From assembly GCF_014638095.1 (NCBI RefSeq), contig NZ_BMFH01000001.1, positions 744,001-808,000 on the forward strand: a stretch of 64,000 nucleotides of DNA. Direction: 5' to 3'. The stretch comes from Muriicola marianensis. Lineage in GTDB: Bacteria; Bacteroidota; Bacteroidia; Flavobacteriales; Flavobacteriaceae. This document shows positions 1-8,350 of the stretch, piece by piece; positions within the stretch are counted from its first letter, which is position 1; each line of letters opens with the position of its first letter. The position numbers and the translations under genes were made by a program. The notes beneath the pieces were generated by a model. That model made no database searches. It saw only the letters and a program-made list of their open reading frames with translations, and was not told the origin of the DNA.

Positions 1-1644
1 AGGGGGATCAAACCCAAACTGGCCGCGGAGAAAGGTGCCATCGGCTGCATAATTTACTCAGACCCCGAGGATGACGGTTATGTTAGAGGAGATGTATATC
101 CCGAAGGAGCTTTTAAGAACAAGACAGGAGTGCAGAGAGGCTCTGTGATGGATATGCCCCTGTATCCCGGGGATGTCCTCACTCCTGGCTACGCCGCCAA
201 AAAGGATGCTAAAAGACTCGACAGGAAGGATGCACCCACTATTACCAAGATCCCCGTCCTGCCGATCTCCTACGAAGACGCCTTACCCCTCTTGTCTGCC
301 TTAAAAGGGCCCGTGGCTCCCAATGCCTGGAAAGGGGGACTGCCCATCACGTATCATGTCGGTCCGGGTCCTGCCAAAGTCAGGATAAAGCTGGAATTCG
401 ACTGGAAGATCACTCCTGCCCATAACGTCATAGCTAAGCTTGAGGGAAGTACCTATCCAGACCAATGGGTCATGAGGGGTAACCACCACGATGCCTGGGT
501 ACATGGGGCCAATGATCCCGTGAGCGGGATGGTGGCCGTCATGGAGGAAGCCAGGGTCATTGGGGAATTGGCCAAGCAGGGCAAGCGCCCGAAGCGGACC
601 GTAGTATACGCCGCCTGGGATGCCGAGGAACCCGGACTTATAGGGTCTACAGAGTGGGTTGAGGACCACGAGAAGGAATTACAGGCCAAACTGGTTGCCT
701 ATATCAATACAGACAGTAATGGTCGTGGCTTTTTCGGGGCCGGGGGCTCGCATACGCTTCAGGCCATGGTGAGTGAGGTAGCCGATGCGGTCACCGACCC
801 ACAGACAGGGGTTTCGATCAAGGAAAGAAGGATCGCACGTCAGCTAGCGGGAGGCGGAAATGCCAGTTTTGAGCTGAGTGCATTGGGATCAGGATCGGAT
901 TACACACCTTTTATCCAGCACGCAGGAATCGCTTCCCTGAATATAGGTTTCGGAGGGGAAAATGCCGGAGGGGAATACCACACGATCTACGATACCTATC
1001 CCCATTATACCCGATTTAAAGATCCCGGCTTTAACTATGGAGTGGCCCTGGCCAATACTGCCGGTCGTATCGTTTTGCGTATGGCGAATGCCGATGTACT
1101 TCCCTTCGAATTCAAACAATGGCACGCCACTGTAGAAGGATACCTGAAAGAGATCATGGAAGAGACAGAGAACCGGAGAAAAGAAGTGAAGCGGCATAAT
1201 GAACTGGTAGACAGAAAGGCCTATGCCCTGGCTGCTGATCCCCGGGAAAACATCGCTCCTCCTAAAAAGAAAGAGGAGATCCCCTACCTGGATTTCTCCC
1301 CTCTTCAAAACAGCCTGGCCACGTTGGGAGACCGGATCGCAGAGCTGGAAGCCCTTTCCCCGGAATCCCTGCCCGTCGAAAAACAAAAATCCCTGAATGC
1401 AGCCCTTCAGGAAACAGAACAGGTATTAACAGACATGACAGGTCTTCCCAGAAGGCCCTGGTTCAGACACAGGCTCTACGCCCCGGGATTCTATACAGGG
1501 TATGGAGTGAAGACGCTCCCCGGTGTTCGTGAGGCCATTGAACAGGAGAACTGGAAGGAAGCCCAGGAACAGATCGAATTGCTGGCTGAGACATTTAAGA
1601 GGATGGATCAGCATATCGTGAACTTGATCAGGCTTAGTAAATAG
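1..1644 (+). CDS. M28 family zinc aminopeptidase/carboxypeptidase, 5' end outside window
   Basis: The reading frame is open from base 1, so only the last 547 residues are present. The start lies upstream; the GTG at 130 is internal. The first ~45 codons look like the end of a protease-associated (PA) domain. The peptidase domain follows, with dinuclear zinc ligands in GNHHDAW (about base 478), GANDPVSG (about 508), DAEEPG (about 619), INTDSNG (about 703) and EYHTIYD (about 973). The last ~120 residues resemble the transferrin-receptor-like dimerization domain, ending in the PWFRHRLYAPG region. This is the glutamate carboxypeptidase II-like architecture, and in Bacteroidota such proteins are usually secreted to degrade peptides. 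The exact substrate cannot be read from sequence. Confidence 0.9.
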   Translation, partial: RGIKPKLAAEKGAIGCIIYSDPEDDGYVRGDVYPEGAFKNKTGVQRGSVMDMPLYPGDVLTPGYAAKKDAKRLDRKDAPTITKIPVLPISYEDALPLLSALKGPVAPNAWKGGLPITYHVGPGPAKVRIKLEFDWKITPAHNVIAKLEGSTYPDQWVMRGNHHDAWVHGANDPVSGMVAVMEEARVIGELAKQGKRPKRTVVYAAWDAEEPGLIGSTEWVEDHEKELQAKLVAYINTDSNGRGFFGAGGSHTLQAMVSEVADAVTDPQTGVSIKERRIARQLAGGGNASFELSALGSGSDYTPFIQHAGIASLNIGFGGENAGGEYHTIYDTYPHYTRFKDPGFNYGVALANTAGRIVLRMANADVLPFEFKQWHATVEGYLKEIMEETENRRKEVKRHNELVDRKAYALAADPRENIAPPKKKEEIPYLDFSPLQNSLATLGDRIAELEALSPESLPVEKQKSLNAALQETEQVLTDMTGLPRRPWFRHRLYAPGFYTGYGVKTLPGVREAIEQENWKEAQEQIELLAETFKRMDQHIVNLIRLSK

Positions 1645-1785
1645 GATTTTTTGGAAGGCTGAAAATTTTTCTTCTTAATGACAGAATAAATCATTATCTT
1701 CCTGTGAGCTAGGACTTTAGTGAAAAAGGACGGCTTTTGATGTACCAGTCCCCACTAGACCCTGCTCCTCAACAACCTTCCAAAA

Positions 1786-3516
1786 ATGAAAAATAAATCC
1801 ACCCTTGGCTGGGCAGGACTGCTCCTGACCGCCGCAGTTGTTCTCTACCTGCTCCCTTCACGGCAAGAGATATTACCTAAACGAGATAAAGCCTCGATAG
1901 GTGCCATTAAATGTACAGTTGCCAAGTTTTTACTTTCAGTGCCGGACAGCACACAACAGATCGCACCCCTGTTTGAGAATCTGGGATCTTATACTTTTCC
2001 CGTGACCACCAATAATGAAAGGTCACAGAAATTTATTAATCAGGGAATGAGGCTGACGTTCGCCTTCAATCATGCTGAGGCCCACCGTTCTTTTATGGAA
2101 GCCGCCAGACTCGACCCGGATAATGCGATGGCCTATTGGGGTCAGGCTTACGCCCTCGGACCTAATATTAACGATCCTTTACCCGACCAGGAGAGAAAGG
2201 AAGCAGCGTGGAAGTCCCTGCAAAAAGCTAATCAAAAAATGAAAGGGGTTTCGACAATGGAACAGGCCCTGATAGGTGCATTAAATGCTCGTTATAGTGA
2301 CGACTGGGATACCGATCAATCTCTTTTGAACCAAAATTATCTGATGGCAATGGAGAAGGTAAGGTCATCATTTCCTGAAAACGCCGATATACAGACCTTG
2401 TATGCCGCTGCGGCGATGAATACAATGCCATGGAATTACTGGGACACCGAAGGGAATCCGATGCCCAATACACCAGAAGCTAAGATCGCCCTTGAGAAAG
2501 CCATTTCCCTCAATCCCCTGCACCCCGGGGCCCATCACTACTATATTCACATGGTGGAGCTACCCAAGCCGGATCTGGGTGTTCCCAGCGCGGAAGCACT
2601 GGAGGACCTTATGCCTGCTGCGGGCCATCTCGTTCATATGCCATCACACATCTATATAAGAGTAGGTCGATACAAAGACGCAGTCAATGCTAACCACAAG
2701 GCCATCGCTGCGGATGAGGATTATATTTCTCAGTGCTATTCCCAGGGACTTTATCCTCTCGGATATTATCCTCACAACATACATTTTCTCTGGTCTGCCT
2801 CCAGTCTGATCGGGGAGAGCAACACAGCCATCTCGGCGGCCAAGAAAACAGCAGAGAAAGTTCCCCAGGGGGAAATGGAAAACCTGACCTTCCTGCAGGA
2901 TTTTGCAGCCACTCCGCTGCTCGCCTATGTCCGTTTTGGCAAATGGAATGATATTCTGACATACCCTCAGCCAGCCTCTGGGATAATACACCTGAACCTG
3001 ATAAGACATTACGCGAGAGGGCTGGCCTTTGTGCGGAAGAACAACCCCAAAGAAGCCAAGGAAGAACTTATGGCTATCAAGGAAATCATGGAAGATCCGA
3101 AAACTGCAGATATAATAGCCACAGCTCACAATTCATCAGATCGCATCGCCAGGGTCGCCTATGAGGTAGTGGCAGGGGAACTGGCCCATCTTGAAGGAGA
3201 TTCAGATAAAGCCATCGAACATCTTGAAAATGCAGTTGCTGCGGAGGATGCCCTCACCTATACTGAGCCATCTGCGTGGCACATACCCCCGCGACAAAAT
3301 CTCGGTGCAATGTTAATGGAATTAGGACAATATGCAGAAGCGGAGAAGATATACCGGGAAGACTTAAACCGACTGAGACAAAACGGCTGGTCACTATACG
3401 GGTTATCCAGGGCTCTGAAAGAACAAGGGCGAAAAGATGACGCCTTGAAAATCCTGAGAGAATTCGAAGAGGTTTGGCAATATGCCGACGTTCCTGTAAG
3501 TCGATCAGTATTTTAG
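1786..3516 (+). CDS. Membrane-anchored tetratricopeptide repeat protein
   Basis: This is a 576-residue protein. An N-terminal hydrophobic segment (residues ~8-24) looks like a signal anchor or uncleaved signal. Helical TPR-type repeats follow: one pair at ~85-130 (MEAARLDPDNAMAYWGQAYA) and another near the C terminus (~475-560, containing YAEAEKIYREDLNRL). The middle part carries a histidine-rich stretch (HPGAHHYYIHMVE, then HMPSHIYIRVGRY) seen in a family of Bacteroidota TPR proteins of unknown role. It probably acts as a periplasmic scaffold. The start ATG lies at the end of a long inverted repeat (see findings). It converges on the flavin oxidoreductase gene 15 bases downstream. Confidence 0.75.
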   Translation: MKNKSTLGWAGLLLTAAVVLYLLPSRQEILPKRDKASIGAIKCTVAKFLLSVPDSTQQIAPLFENLGSYTFPVTTNNERSQKFINQGMRLTFAFNHAEAHRSFMEAARLDPDNAMAYWGQAYALGPNINDPLPDQERKEAAWKSLQKANQKMKGVSTMEQALIGALNARYSDDWDTDQSLLNQNYLMAMEKVRSSFPENADIQTLYAAAAMNTMPWNYWDTEGNPMPNTPEAKIALEKAISLNPLHPGAHHYYIHMVELPKPDLGVPSAEALEDLMPAAGHLVHMPSHIYIRVGRYKDAVNANHKAIAADEDYISQCYSQGLYPLGYYPHNIHFLWSASSLIGESNTAISAAKKTAEKVPQGEMENLTFLQDFAATPLLAYVRFGKWNDILTYPQPASGIIHLNLIRHYARGLAFVRKNNPKEAKEELMAIKEIMEDPKTADIIATAHNSSDRIARVAYEVVAGELAHLEGDSDKAIEHLENAVAAEDALTYTEPSAWHIPPRQNLGAMLMELGQYAEAEKIYREDLNRLRQNGWSLYGLSRALKEQGRKDDALKILREFEEVWQYADVPVSRSVF

Positions 3517-3531
3517 AGAGGATTGGGTCAA

Positions 3532-4479
3532 TTAAAATTGTAATCCCCTGACGGCCTCACGGGCCGTATCAAATTCCTCCATCATATCCCGAACGATCTG
3601 GGCGGCTGGCTTGATATCGTGGATAATAGCTGAAACCTGTCCGATCTCGAGCTCCCCTTCCTCAAGGTCGCCTTCAAACATGCCTCGTTTGGCCCTGGCC
3701 CGACCCAGGAGTTCCCTGAGTTCTTCCGGGGTGGCGCAACGACTGTAGGCTTCCTGTACCTGTTGGTAGAAACCGTTCTTAAGCATACGCACAGGGGCCA
3801 ATTCCTTTAAGGTGAGCTGTGTATCCCCCTCCCCTGCTGCTACTACCCTGTCCTTGAAAGATCTGTGGGAAGAGGCCTCATCGGAGGCGACGAATCGACT
3901 GCCGACCTGGACGCCGTCTGCACCCAGTACCATGGCTGCCAGCATAGACCTGCCCGTGGCGATCCCCCCGGCTGCGATCAAAGGGATATGTATCTTTTCT
4001 TTGACCGCCGGAATAAGGGTAAGAGTTGTGGTCTCGTCCCGACCGTTGTGTCCCCCTGCCTCAAAACCTTCAGCCACTACAGCATCTACCCCTGCCTGCT
4101 GTGCCTTTAGCGCGAATTTTACACTGCTGACCACATGGACCACAATGATCCCTTTTTCCTTGAGGTGGGCCGTCCATGTTGCGGGATTTCCCGCAGAGGT
4201 AAAGACAATGGGCACTTGCATCTCCACAATGATCTCCATCAATTTGTCAATGTCCGGATAGAGCATAGGCACATTGACCCCAAACGGACGGGATGTAGCT
4301 CTCTTACATTTGTCTATATGCTCCCTCAGCACCTCGGGATACATGCTGCCTGCACCCAGCAATCCGAGTCCGCCCGCATTGGAAACCGCCGAGGCCAGGC
4401 GCCATCCGCTGGCCCATATCATCCCGGCCTGTACAATGGGATATTGAATTCCAAAAAGTGCGGTAATTCTGTTCTTCAT
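3532..4479 (-). CDS. Nitronate monooxygenase / FabK-like FMN oxidoreductase
   Basis: This 315-residue protein has the 2-nitropropane dioxygenase fold (FMN TIM barrel). The N-terminal IQYPIVQAGM motif, the EAGGHNG motif with the family's active-site histidine (~143-149), and the phosphate-binding IAAGGIATG and GADGVQVGSRF segments are visible. Members oxidise alkyl nitronates or, as FabK, reduce enoyl-ACP with NAD(P)H; sequence alone does not separate the two. It starts 39 bases after the mnmA stop on the same strand, so the two are probably cotranscribed. Confidence 0.8.
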   Translation of the reverse strand: MKNRITALFGIQYPIVQAGMIWASGWRLASAVSNAGGLGLLGAGSMYPEVLREHIDKCKRATSRPFGVNVPMLYPDIDKLMEIIVEMQVPIVFTSAGNPATWTAHLKEKGIIVVHVVSSVKFALKAQQAGVDAVVAEGFEAGGHNGRDETTTLTLIPAVKEKIHIPLIAAGGIATGRSMLAAMVLGADGVQVGSRFVASDEASSHRSFKDRVVAAGEGDTQLTLKELAPVRMLKNGFYQQVQEAYSRCATPEELRELLGRARAKRGMFEGDLEEGELEIGQVSAIIHDIKPAAQIVRDMMEEFDTAREAVRGLQF

Positions 4480-4518
4480 ATTTACATAGTATTGGAAGGG
4501 TCGCAGGATGGAAAACTC

Positions 4519-5709
4519 TCAGGAGATCACTCCTGACCCAACCAGTTCTTCTCCTAAATACCAGGCGACAAACTGGCCTTCGGTGATGGCCGACTGTTTT
4601 TCGGCAAAGTCGACGTAAAGCCCGTGTTCCATTTGATGGAGGGTTGCTTTCTCCAGTGCCTGCCTGTAACGAATCCTGGCCATGACCTCCATGGTCTCAT
4701 CAGGTTGGAGGGCGAGGTCTGGCCGGACCCAATGTACTTCCTCCTGTTTGACAAAAAGTGTTTTACGGTACAGCCCGGGATGGGATTTTCCCTGTCCTGT
4801 GTAGATCACATTCTGTTTTACATCGGTCCCGATCACGAAGAGGGGTTCAGGAGTGCCTCCCACATCCAGGCCTTTTCGCTGACCTATGGTGAAATAGTGT
4901 GCACCCTGATGTTCACCCACGACTTTTCCATCTTCGGGCCTATACACCGGTTTTTCGGAATGAAAAAGCAATTCCTCCTTTTTGCTGCTAAATTCGGGGG
5001 CGCTATTTCGAAAGTGCTGGGCATCAGCCGGTACTTCCACGATATCTCCTTTTTTAGGCTTGAGTTGTTGCTGGAGGAATTCCGGCAACCTTACCTTTCC
5101 GATAAAACAAAGTCCTTGTGAATCCTTCTTATCTGCCGTCACCAAATTGTTCTCAGCCGCTATCCTTCGTACTTCCGGTTTGGTAAGTTCCCCTATCGGG
5201 AACAAGGTCCGCGCGAGTTGTTCCTGGGAGAGCTGGCACAGGAAATACGATTGATCTTTGTTGGGGTCCTTACCGGCAAGCAACTGGTAGACTGTACGGC
5301 CCTGTTGATCCCTGGTTTCTCCTTTGCGGCAATAGTGACCTGTTGCTACGTAATCCGCACCAAGGTCGAGCGCGATCTTCATAAACACGTCGAACTTGAT
5401 CTCCCTGTTACAAAGCACATCCGGGTTTGGGGTCCTGCCCATTTCATACTCCCGGAACATATAATCAACAATGCGTTCTTTGTACTGAGCACTCAGATCG
5501 ACAGTCTGAAAAGGGATACCCAGCTTTTCGGCCACGATCAGGGCATCGTTGCTGTCTTCCAGCCAGGGACATTCCTTGGAAATAGTCACGGAATCGTCAT
5601 GCCAGTTCTTCATGAACAAGCCAATGACCTCGTATCCCTGTTGTTTCAGAAGGTATGCCGCCACACTGCTGTCGACGCCTCCCGAAAGTCCGACTACTAC
5701 CTTTTTCAT
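4519..5709 (-). CDS. mnmA: tRNA-specific 2-thiouridylase MnmA
   Basis: This enzyme thiolates U34 at the wobble position of Lys, Glu and Gln tRNAs. The 396-residue protein has the PP-loop GLSGGVDSS near the N terminus, the catalytic cysteine in [12 protein letters not shown], the second cysteine in QGLCFIG, and the C-terminal beta-barrel region (FTIGQRKGL). I chose the ATG at 5709 because it opens directly into the conserved [11 protein letters not shown]; the frame extends 18 codons further upstream without conserved content. An exact TAnnTTTG element lies 16 bases upstream. A cysteine desulfurase that could feed sulfur is encoded at 42656-43825. Confidence 0.96.
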   Translation of the reverse strand: MKKVVVGLSGGVDSSVAAYLLKQQGYEVIGLFMKNWHDDSVTISKECPWLEDSNDALIVAEKLGIPFQTVDLSAQYKERIVDYMFREYEMGRTPNPDVLCNREIKFDVFMKIALDLGADYVATGHYCRKGETRDQQGRTVYQLLAGKDPNKDQSYFLCQLSQEQLARTLFPIGELTKPEVRRIAAENNLVTADKKDSQGLCFIGKVRLPEFLQQQLKPKKGDIVEVPADAQHFRNSAPEFSSKKEELLFHSEKPVYRPEDGKVVGEHQGAHYFTIGQRKGLDVGGTPEPLFVIGTDVKQNVIYTGQGKSHPGLYRKTLFVKQEEVHWVRPDLALQPDETMEVMARIRYRQALEKATLHQMEHGLYVDFAEKQSAITEGQFVAWYLGEELVGSGVIS

Positions 5710-5725
5710 ACCTGTATCCAAGCCG

Positions 5726-5733
5726 CAAAAATA
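5726..5733 (-). promoter_or_regulatory. Promoter -7 element of mnmA
   Basis: The minus strand reads TATTTTTG, an exact match to the Bacteroidota sigma-ABfr -7 consensus TAnnTTTG, 16 bases before the ATG. I see no clear TTG element at the usual spacing, so the assignment rests on the -7 box and its position. Confidence 0.45.
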
Positions 5734-6004
5734 CAAAATAATGGGCAGTTCTATACGGCACATTACGTCCTGATCCGAAGAAGATGAAACAGGAGCGATC
5801 TCATATTTATGTTATTTATTAAACAATATTCGTTAAACATATATTACTAATGAAATTGAAGTTTAAAACTTATAACATATTGTTTTTAGTAGTCTTTTAT
5901 TGAGTTTAATAGAACTTTAAGTTCTTGTGTTAAAGATTTAATAAACCTTCATTTTTGTTTAATTTTTATAATACTTTCGTTAAACACTAATTTAAAAAAT
6001 CGCC
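5734..6004. other. AT-rich intergenic region between mnmA and the fasciclin lipoprotein
   Basis: No reading frame or structured RNA is evident. The stretch is much richer in A and T than its surroundings and carries many TTTAA/TTAAA runs. An 11-base direct repeat TTCGTTAAACA occurs at 5829-5839 and 5976-5986. The second copy overlaps a near-consensus -7 box, TACTTTCG at 5972-5979, with a TTTG 14 bases upstream (shorter than usual). This is the likely promoter of the gene at 6005. Confidence 0.4.
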
Positions 6005-7399
6005 ATGAAAACAACTTCAAATTTCTTTAAAGCATTCCTTTTTGTATTTGCCTTGGTCGTTATGGCCTCCTGTTCAAATGATGATGGGGATCTTCCTGTA
6101 GAAAATCAGGATCCCGACATCGTGGATCTGGCTGTGGCCACTGATGACCTCAGCATTTTGGTTGCTGCCCTTCAGAGAGCCGACCTGGTGTCCGCCCTTC
6201 AGGCAGACGGACCTTTTACCGTTTTTGCCCCTACTAATGCCGCCTTCGAAGCTTTCCTGACGGCCAACAATTTTGCCACTCTGGAAGATGTTCCTGTAGA
6301 CGTATTAACTCAGGTTCTGCTCAACCATGTGGTTTCAGGAGAATTTACTTCAGGTAGCCTTTCAACTCAATATGTGAGCTCTCTTTCAACTGCAGGAGCC
6401 GGCGGAAACAACTTAAGTCTTTTCATCAATACCGCCTCCGGGGTGACCATCAATGGAATCTCTGATGTCACCACTGCAGATGTGGATGCTACCAACGGAG
6501 TAGTTCACATAGTTGACGCAGTCATTGGTCTTCCTGACATCGTAGATCACGCCCTGGCAAACCCTGATCTCTCTGAATTGGTCGGAGCCCTTACAGACGG
6601 AGGGAATACCACCTTCACAGATCTGTTGTCTTCTGACAATGAAGAGTTCACCGTATTTGCCCCTGTGAATGCTGCCTTTAGCGCCTTCACCAATCCTAAT
6701 GGCAATGAACTGGCCAATATCCTGTCTAACCACGTGATTATCGGAGCAACTGCCGTTTCTTCCGGCCTGAGCAACTCCTACGTGAACACTGCAGGAACCA
6801 ATGCCGATGGAGATTTCCTGAGCTTATACATCAATACAGACAGCGGGGTAACCCTGAATGGGACAAGCAATGTAGCCGCTGCTGACATTATCGCCACCAA
6901 CGGGGTGATCCACGCAGTTGATGCCGTGATCGACATTCCTACTGTTGTGACCTTTGCAGTGGCCGACCCAAATTTCTCTACCCTGGTAAGTGCTTTGACT
7001 GAACTGACCCCGGGTACTGATTTCGCCGGTATCCTGTCGAGGACAGAGGGAGGAAACGGAGACGGATTCGACCCTGATTTCACTGTGTTCGCCCCTACCA
7101 ACGAAGCTTTCGATGCCCTGGCTTCCATTCCGGATGAGCCTGTACTGACCCAGGTGTTGTTGCACCATGTGGTAGGCGGAGCCAAAGTTCGTTCAGGTGA
7201 CCTCACAGATGGCATCATGGCCACTACCCTGGAAGGAGATGACATTACCATCAACCTGCCCGGCACAGGAGATAACATTGCCGATGTAACTGACGGTTCA
7301 GGAGCCAGCGACATTGGAATCATCGCTGTGGACGTTCAGGCAGGCAATGGGGTGATCCATGTACTGAACAAGGTCATGATCCCGAATACGAATAATTAA
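6005..7399 (+). CDS. Lipoprotein with three fasciclin (FAS1) domains
   Basis: A 464-residue surface lipoprotein is predicted. The signal peptide ends in a lipobox with Cys23, followed by SNDDGD, which fits the flavobacterial lipoprotein export signal (Ser/Asp-rich) that directs lipoproteins to the cell surface. Three FAS1 repeats follow at about 39-176, 178-311 and 313-460. Each has an H1-like FTVFAPTNAAF motif and an H2-like NGVIHAVDAV motif. FAS1 domains mediate cell or matrix adhesion. A strong terminator follows at 7421. A single-domain paralogue lies at 32884-33462. Confidence 0.9.
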   Translation: MKTTSNFFKAFLFVFALVVMASCSNDDGDLPVENQDPDIVDLAVATDDLSILVAALQRADLVSALQADGPFTVFAPTNAAFEAFLTANNFATLEDVPVDVLTQVLLNHVVSGEFTSGSLSTQYVSSLSTAGAGGNNLSLFINTASGVTINGISDVTTADVDATNGVVHIVDAVIGLPDIVDHALANPDLSELVGALTDGGNTTFTDLLSSDNEEFTVFAPVNAAFSAFTNPNGNELANILSNHVIIGATAVSSGLSNSYVNTAGTNADGDFLSLYINTDSGVTLNGTSNVAAADIIATNGVIHAVDAVIDIPTVVTFAVADPNFSTLVSALTELTPGTDFAGILSRTEGGNGDGFDPDFTVFAPTNEAFDALASIPDEPVLTQVLLHHVVGGAKVRSGDLTDGIMATTLEGDDITINLPGTGDNIADVTDGSGASDIGIIAVDVQAGNGVIHVLNKVMIPNTNN

Positions 7400-7420
7400 T
7401 ACAGGAAAATGCCCAAAAGA

Positions 7421-7449
7421 AAAATGGCTGCCATGTGCAGCCATTTTTT
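7421..7449 (+). terminator. Rho-independent terminator of the fasciclin lipoprotein gene
   Basis: An 11-bp stem (AAAATGGCTGC pairing with GCAGCCATTTT) with a 5-base loop is followed by a T run. It begins 21 bases after the stop codon. Confidence 0.85.
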
Positions 7450-7603
7450 ATTTCCTATTCTCAGGAGATGATGAAGAGAAAATTCAAACACAACAGGATC
7501 GATTCTCTTAGCATACAAAATCTGATTCTTCACAACTTATCTTTTTATTTGGAGCATCAATAATGCATATTTGAAATCCCAAATCTTTCCAAACATAGCC
7601 AAC

Positions 7604-7635
7604 AAAAAAAGCTCCCTCAGTGCAGGGAGCTTTTT
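7604..7635 (-). terminator. Terminator of the DUF6515 gene, bidirectional in form
   Basis: The stem GCTCCCT (7611-7617) pairs with AGGGAGC (7624-7630) around a 6-base loop. A seven-A run on the left gives a T tract for minus-strand transcripts, and five T on the right could also stop plus-strand transcription. It ends 20 bases from the DUF6515 stop codon. Confidence 0.8.
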
Positions 7636-7654
7636 GATTTTCTCTGGGATGTTC

Positions 7655-8215
7655 TCAATCATCCTCCTCTAACAACTCGATGACCTCATACCCATCCTCA
7701 ATGGCCCGGTAGAGGGTTTCATTCAGTTCGTAGGTAGTGATTCCATCGAAATCCATCTCCTCGGCATCCTCAGGCAGTTCTGAGACCACGGCCCCTACAG
7801 GTGCGGCCACTACTTCGTATTCATCATTGACATTCCGGTAAAATACTCCGGCTGCATAATAGTACACGGCGCCCCTGACCATTAGGCGGGTGAGTGCCGG
7901 TATGGCCCTTACCCGGAATCCCCTGGGAGGAAAAGCCCGAACATAAGCTCCTCTGCGGGCGATGTAATACATTCCGCCTACGGGATAGTAAGATACGTTT
8001 CTCCAGACCACGGCCCTTGTATTGGCCGGCAGCCTTCTGAGGGTTCTGCGTCTGACCCTTCTCTTCTTTCTCCTGATCTTTCGTTTCGCAGGCCTATTTA
8101 CCTTGACCACCCTGGTGGTGGTAGTTCTGCGGGCGACCACCTGGGCCTCTGCCTCAGGGGTATAAAAGAAAAACATCAGTAAAATGGCTGTTGTGAAAAG
8201 TTTCCAGTTCTTCAT
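7655..8215 (-). CDS. Secreted DUF6515-like protein with a basic N-terminal segment
   Basis: This is a 186-residue protein with a signal peptide (cleavage after AEA, ~residue 24). A strikingly basic stretch at ~32-62 contains many Arg and Lys. Short repeats rich in Tyr, Gly and Val (VYYYAAGVFYRN, VAAPVGAVVSELP) are typical of the DUF6515 family, and the C-terminal tail is acidic. The function of the family is unknown. The combination of a basic head and acidic tail suggests binding to a charged envelope or DNA surface, which is inference only. An inverted repeat lies in the presumed 5' leader. Confidence 0.7.
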   Translation of the reverse strand: MKNWKLFTTAILLMFFFYTPEAEAQVVARRTTTTRVVKVNRPAKRKIRRKKRRVRRRTLRRLPANTRAVVWRNVSYYPVGGMYYIARRGAYVRAFPPRGFRVRAIPALTRLMVRGAVYYYAAGVFYRNVNDEYEVVAAPVGAVVSELPEDAEEMDFDGITTYELNETLYRAIEDGYEVIELLEEDD

Positions 8216-8223
8216 GGACTTGT

Positions 8224-8290
8224 TTTTGGGTTATCCTGTATTTTCCTATGACTCTAGGTCCGGAAAAAGGTTTAATCGTATAACCCAAAA
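8224..8290 (-). repeat. Nested inverted repeat in the leader of the DUF6515 gene
   Basis: A perfect 11-bp inverted repeat (TTTTGGGTTAT at 8224-8234, ATAACCCAAAA at 8280-8290) encloses a second one (TTTTCC at 8241-8246, GGAAAA at 8262-8267). On the minus strand the structure ends about nine bases before the ATG, so it could fold in the mRNA leader or act as a DNA site. Confidence 0.5.
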
Positions 8291-8350
8291 CGACAGGGCC
8301 GGCCATTTAGTATGGCTTTCGCACCTCCCTGGCTTTGATGGTATAGAAAA

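Noticed and set aside
3520-3546. Terminator between the TPR and flavin oxidoreductase genes
   Set aside because: The repeat GGATT/AATCC with CAATT/AATTG overlaps a stop codon, has internal gaps and no T tract.
5764-5820. Alternative longer start for mnmA
   Set aside because: The extension before 5709 is not conserved in the family and contains the promoter box.
7468-7563. 31-residue frame with AGGAG before an ATG
   Set aside because: It lies between two terminators, with Lys/Asn-rich content and no recognisable pattern; probably chance.
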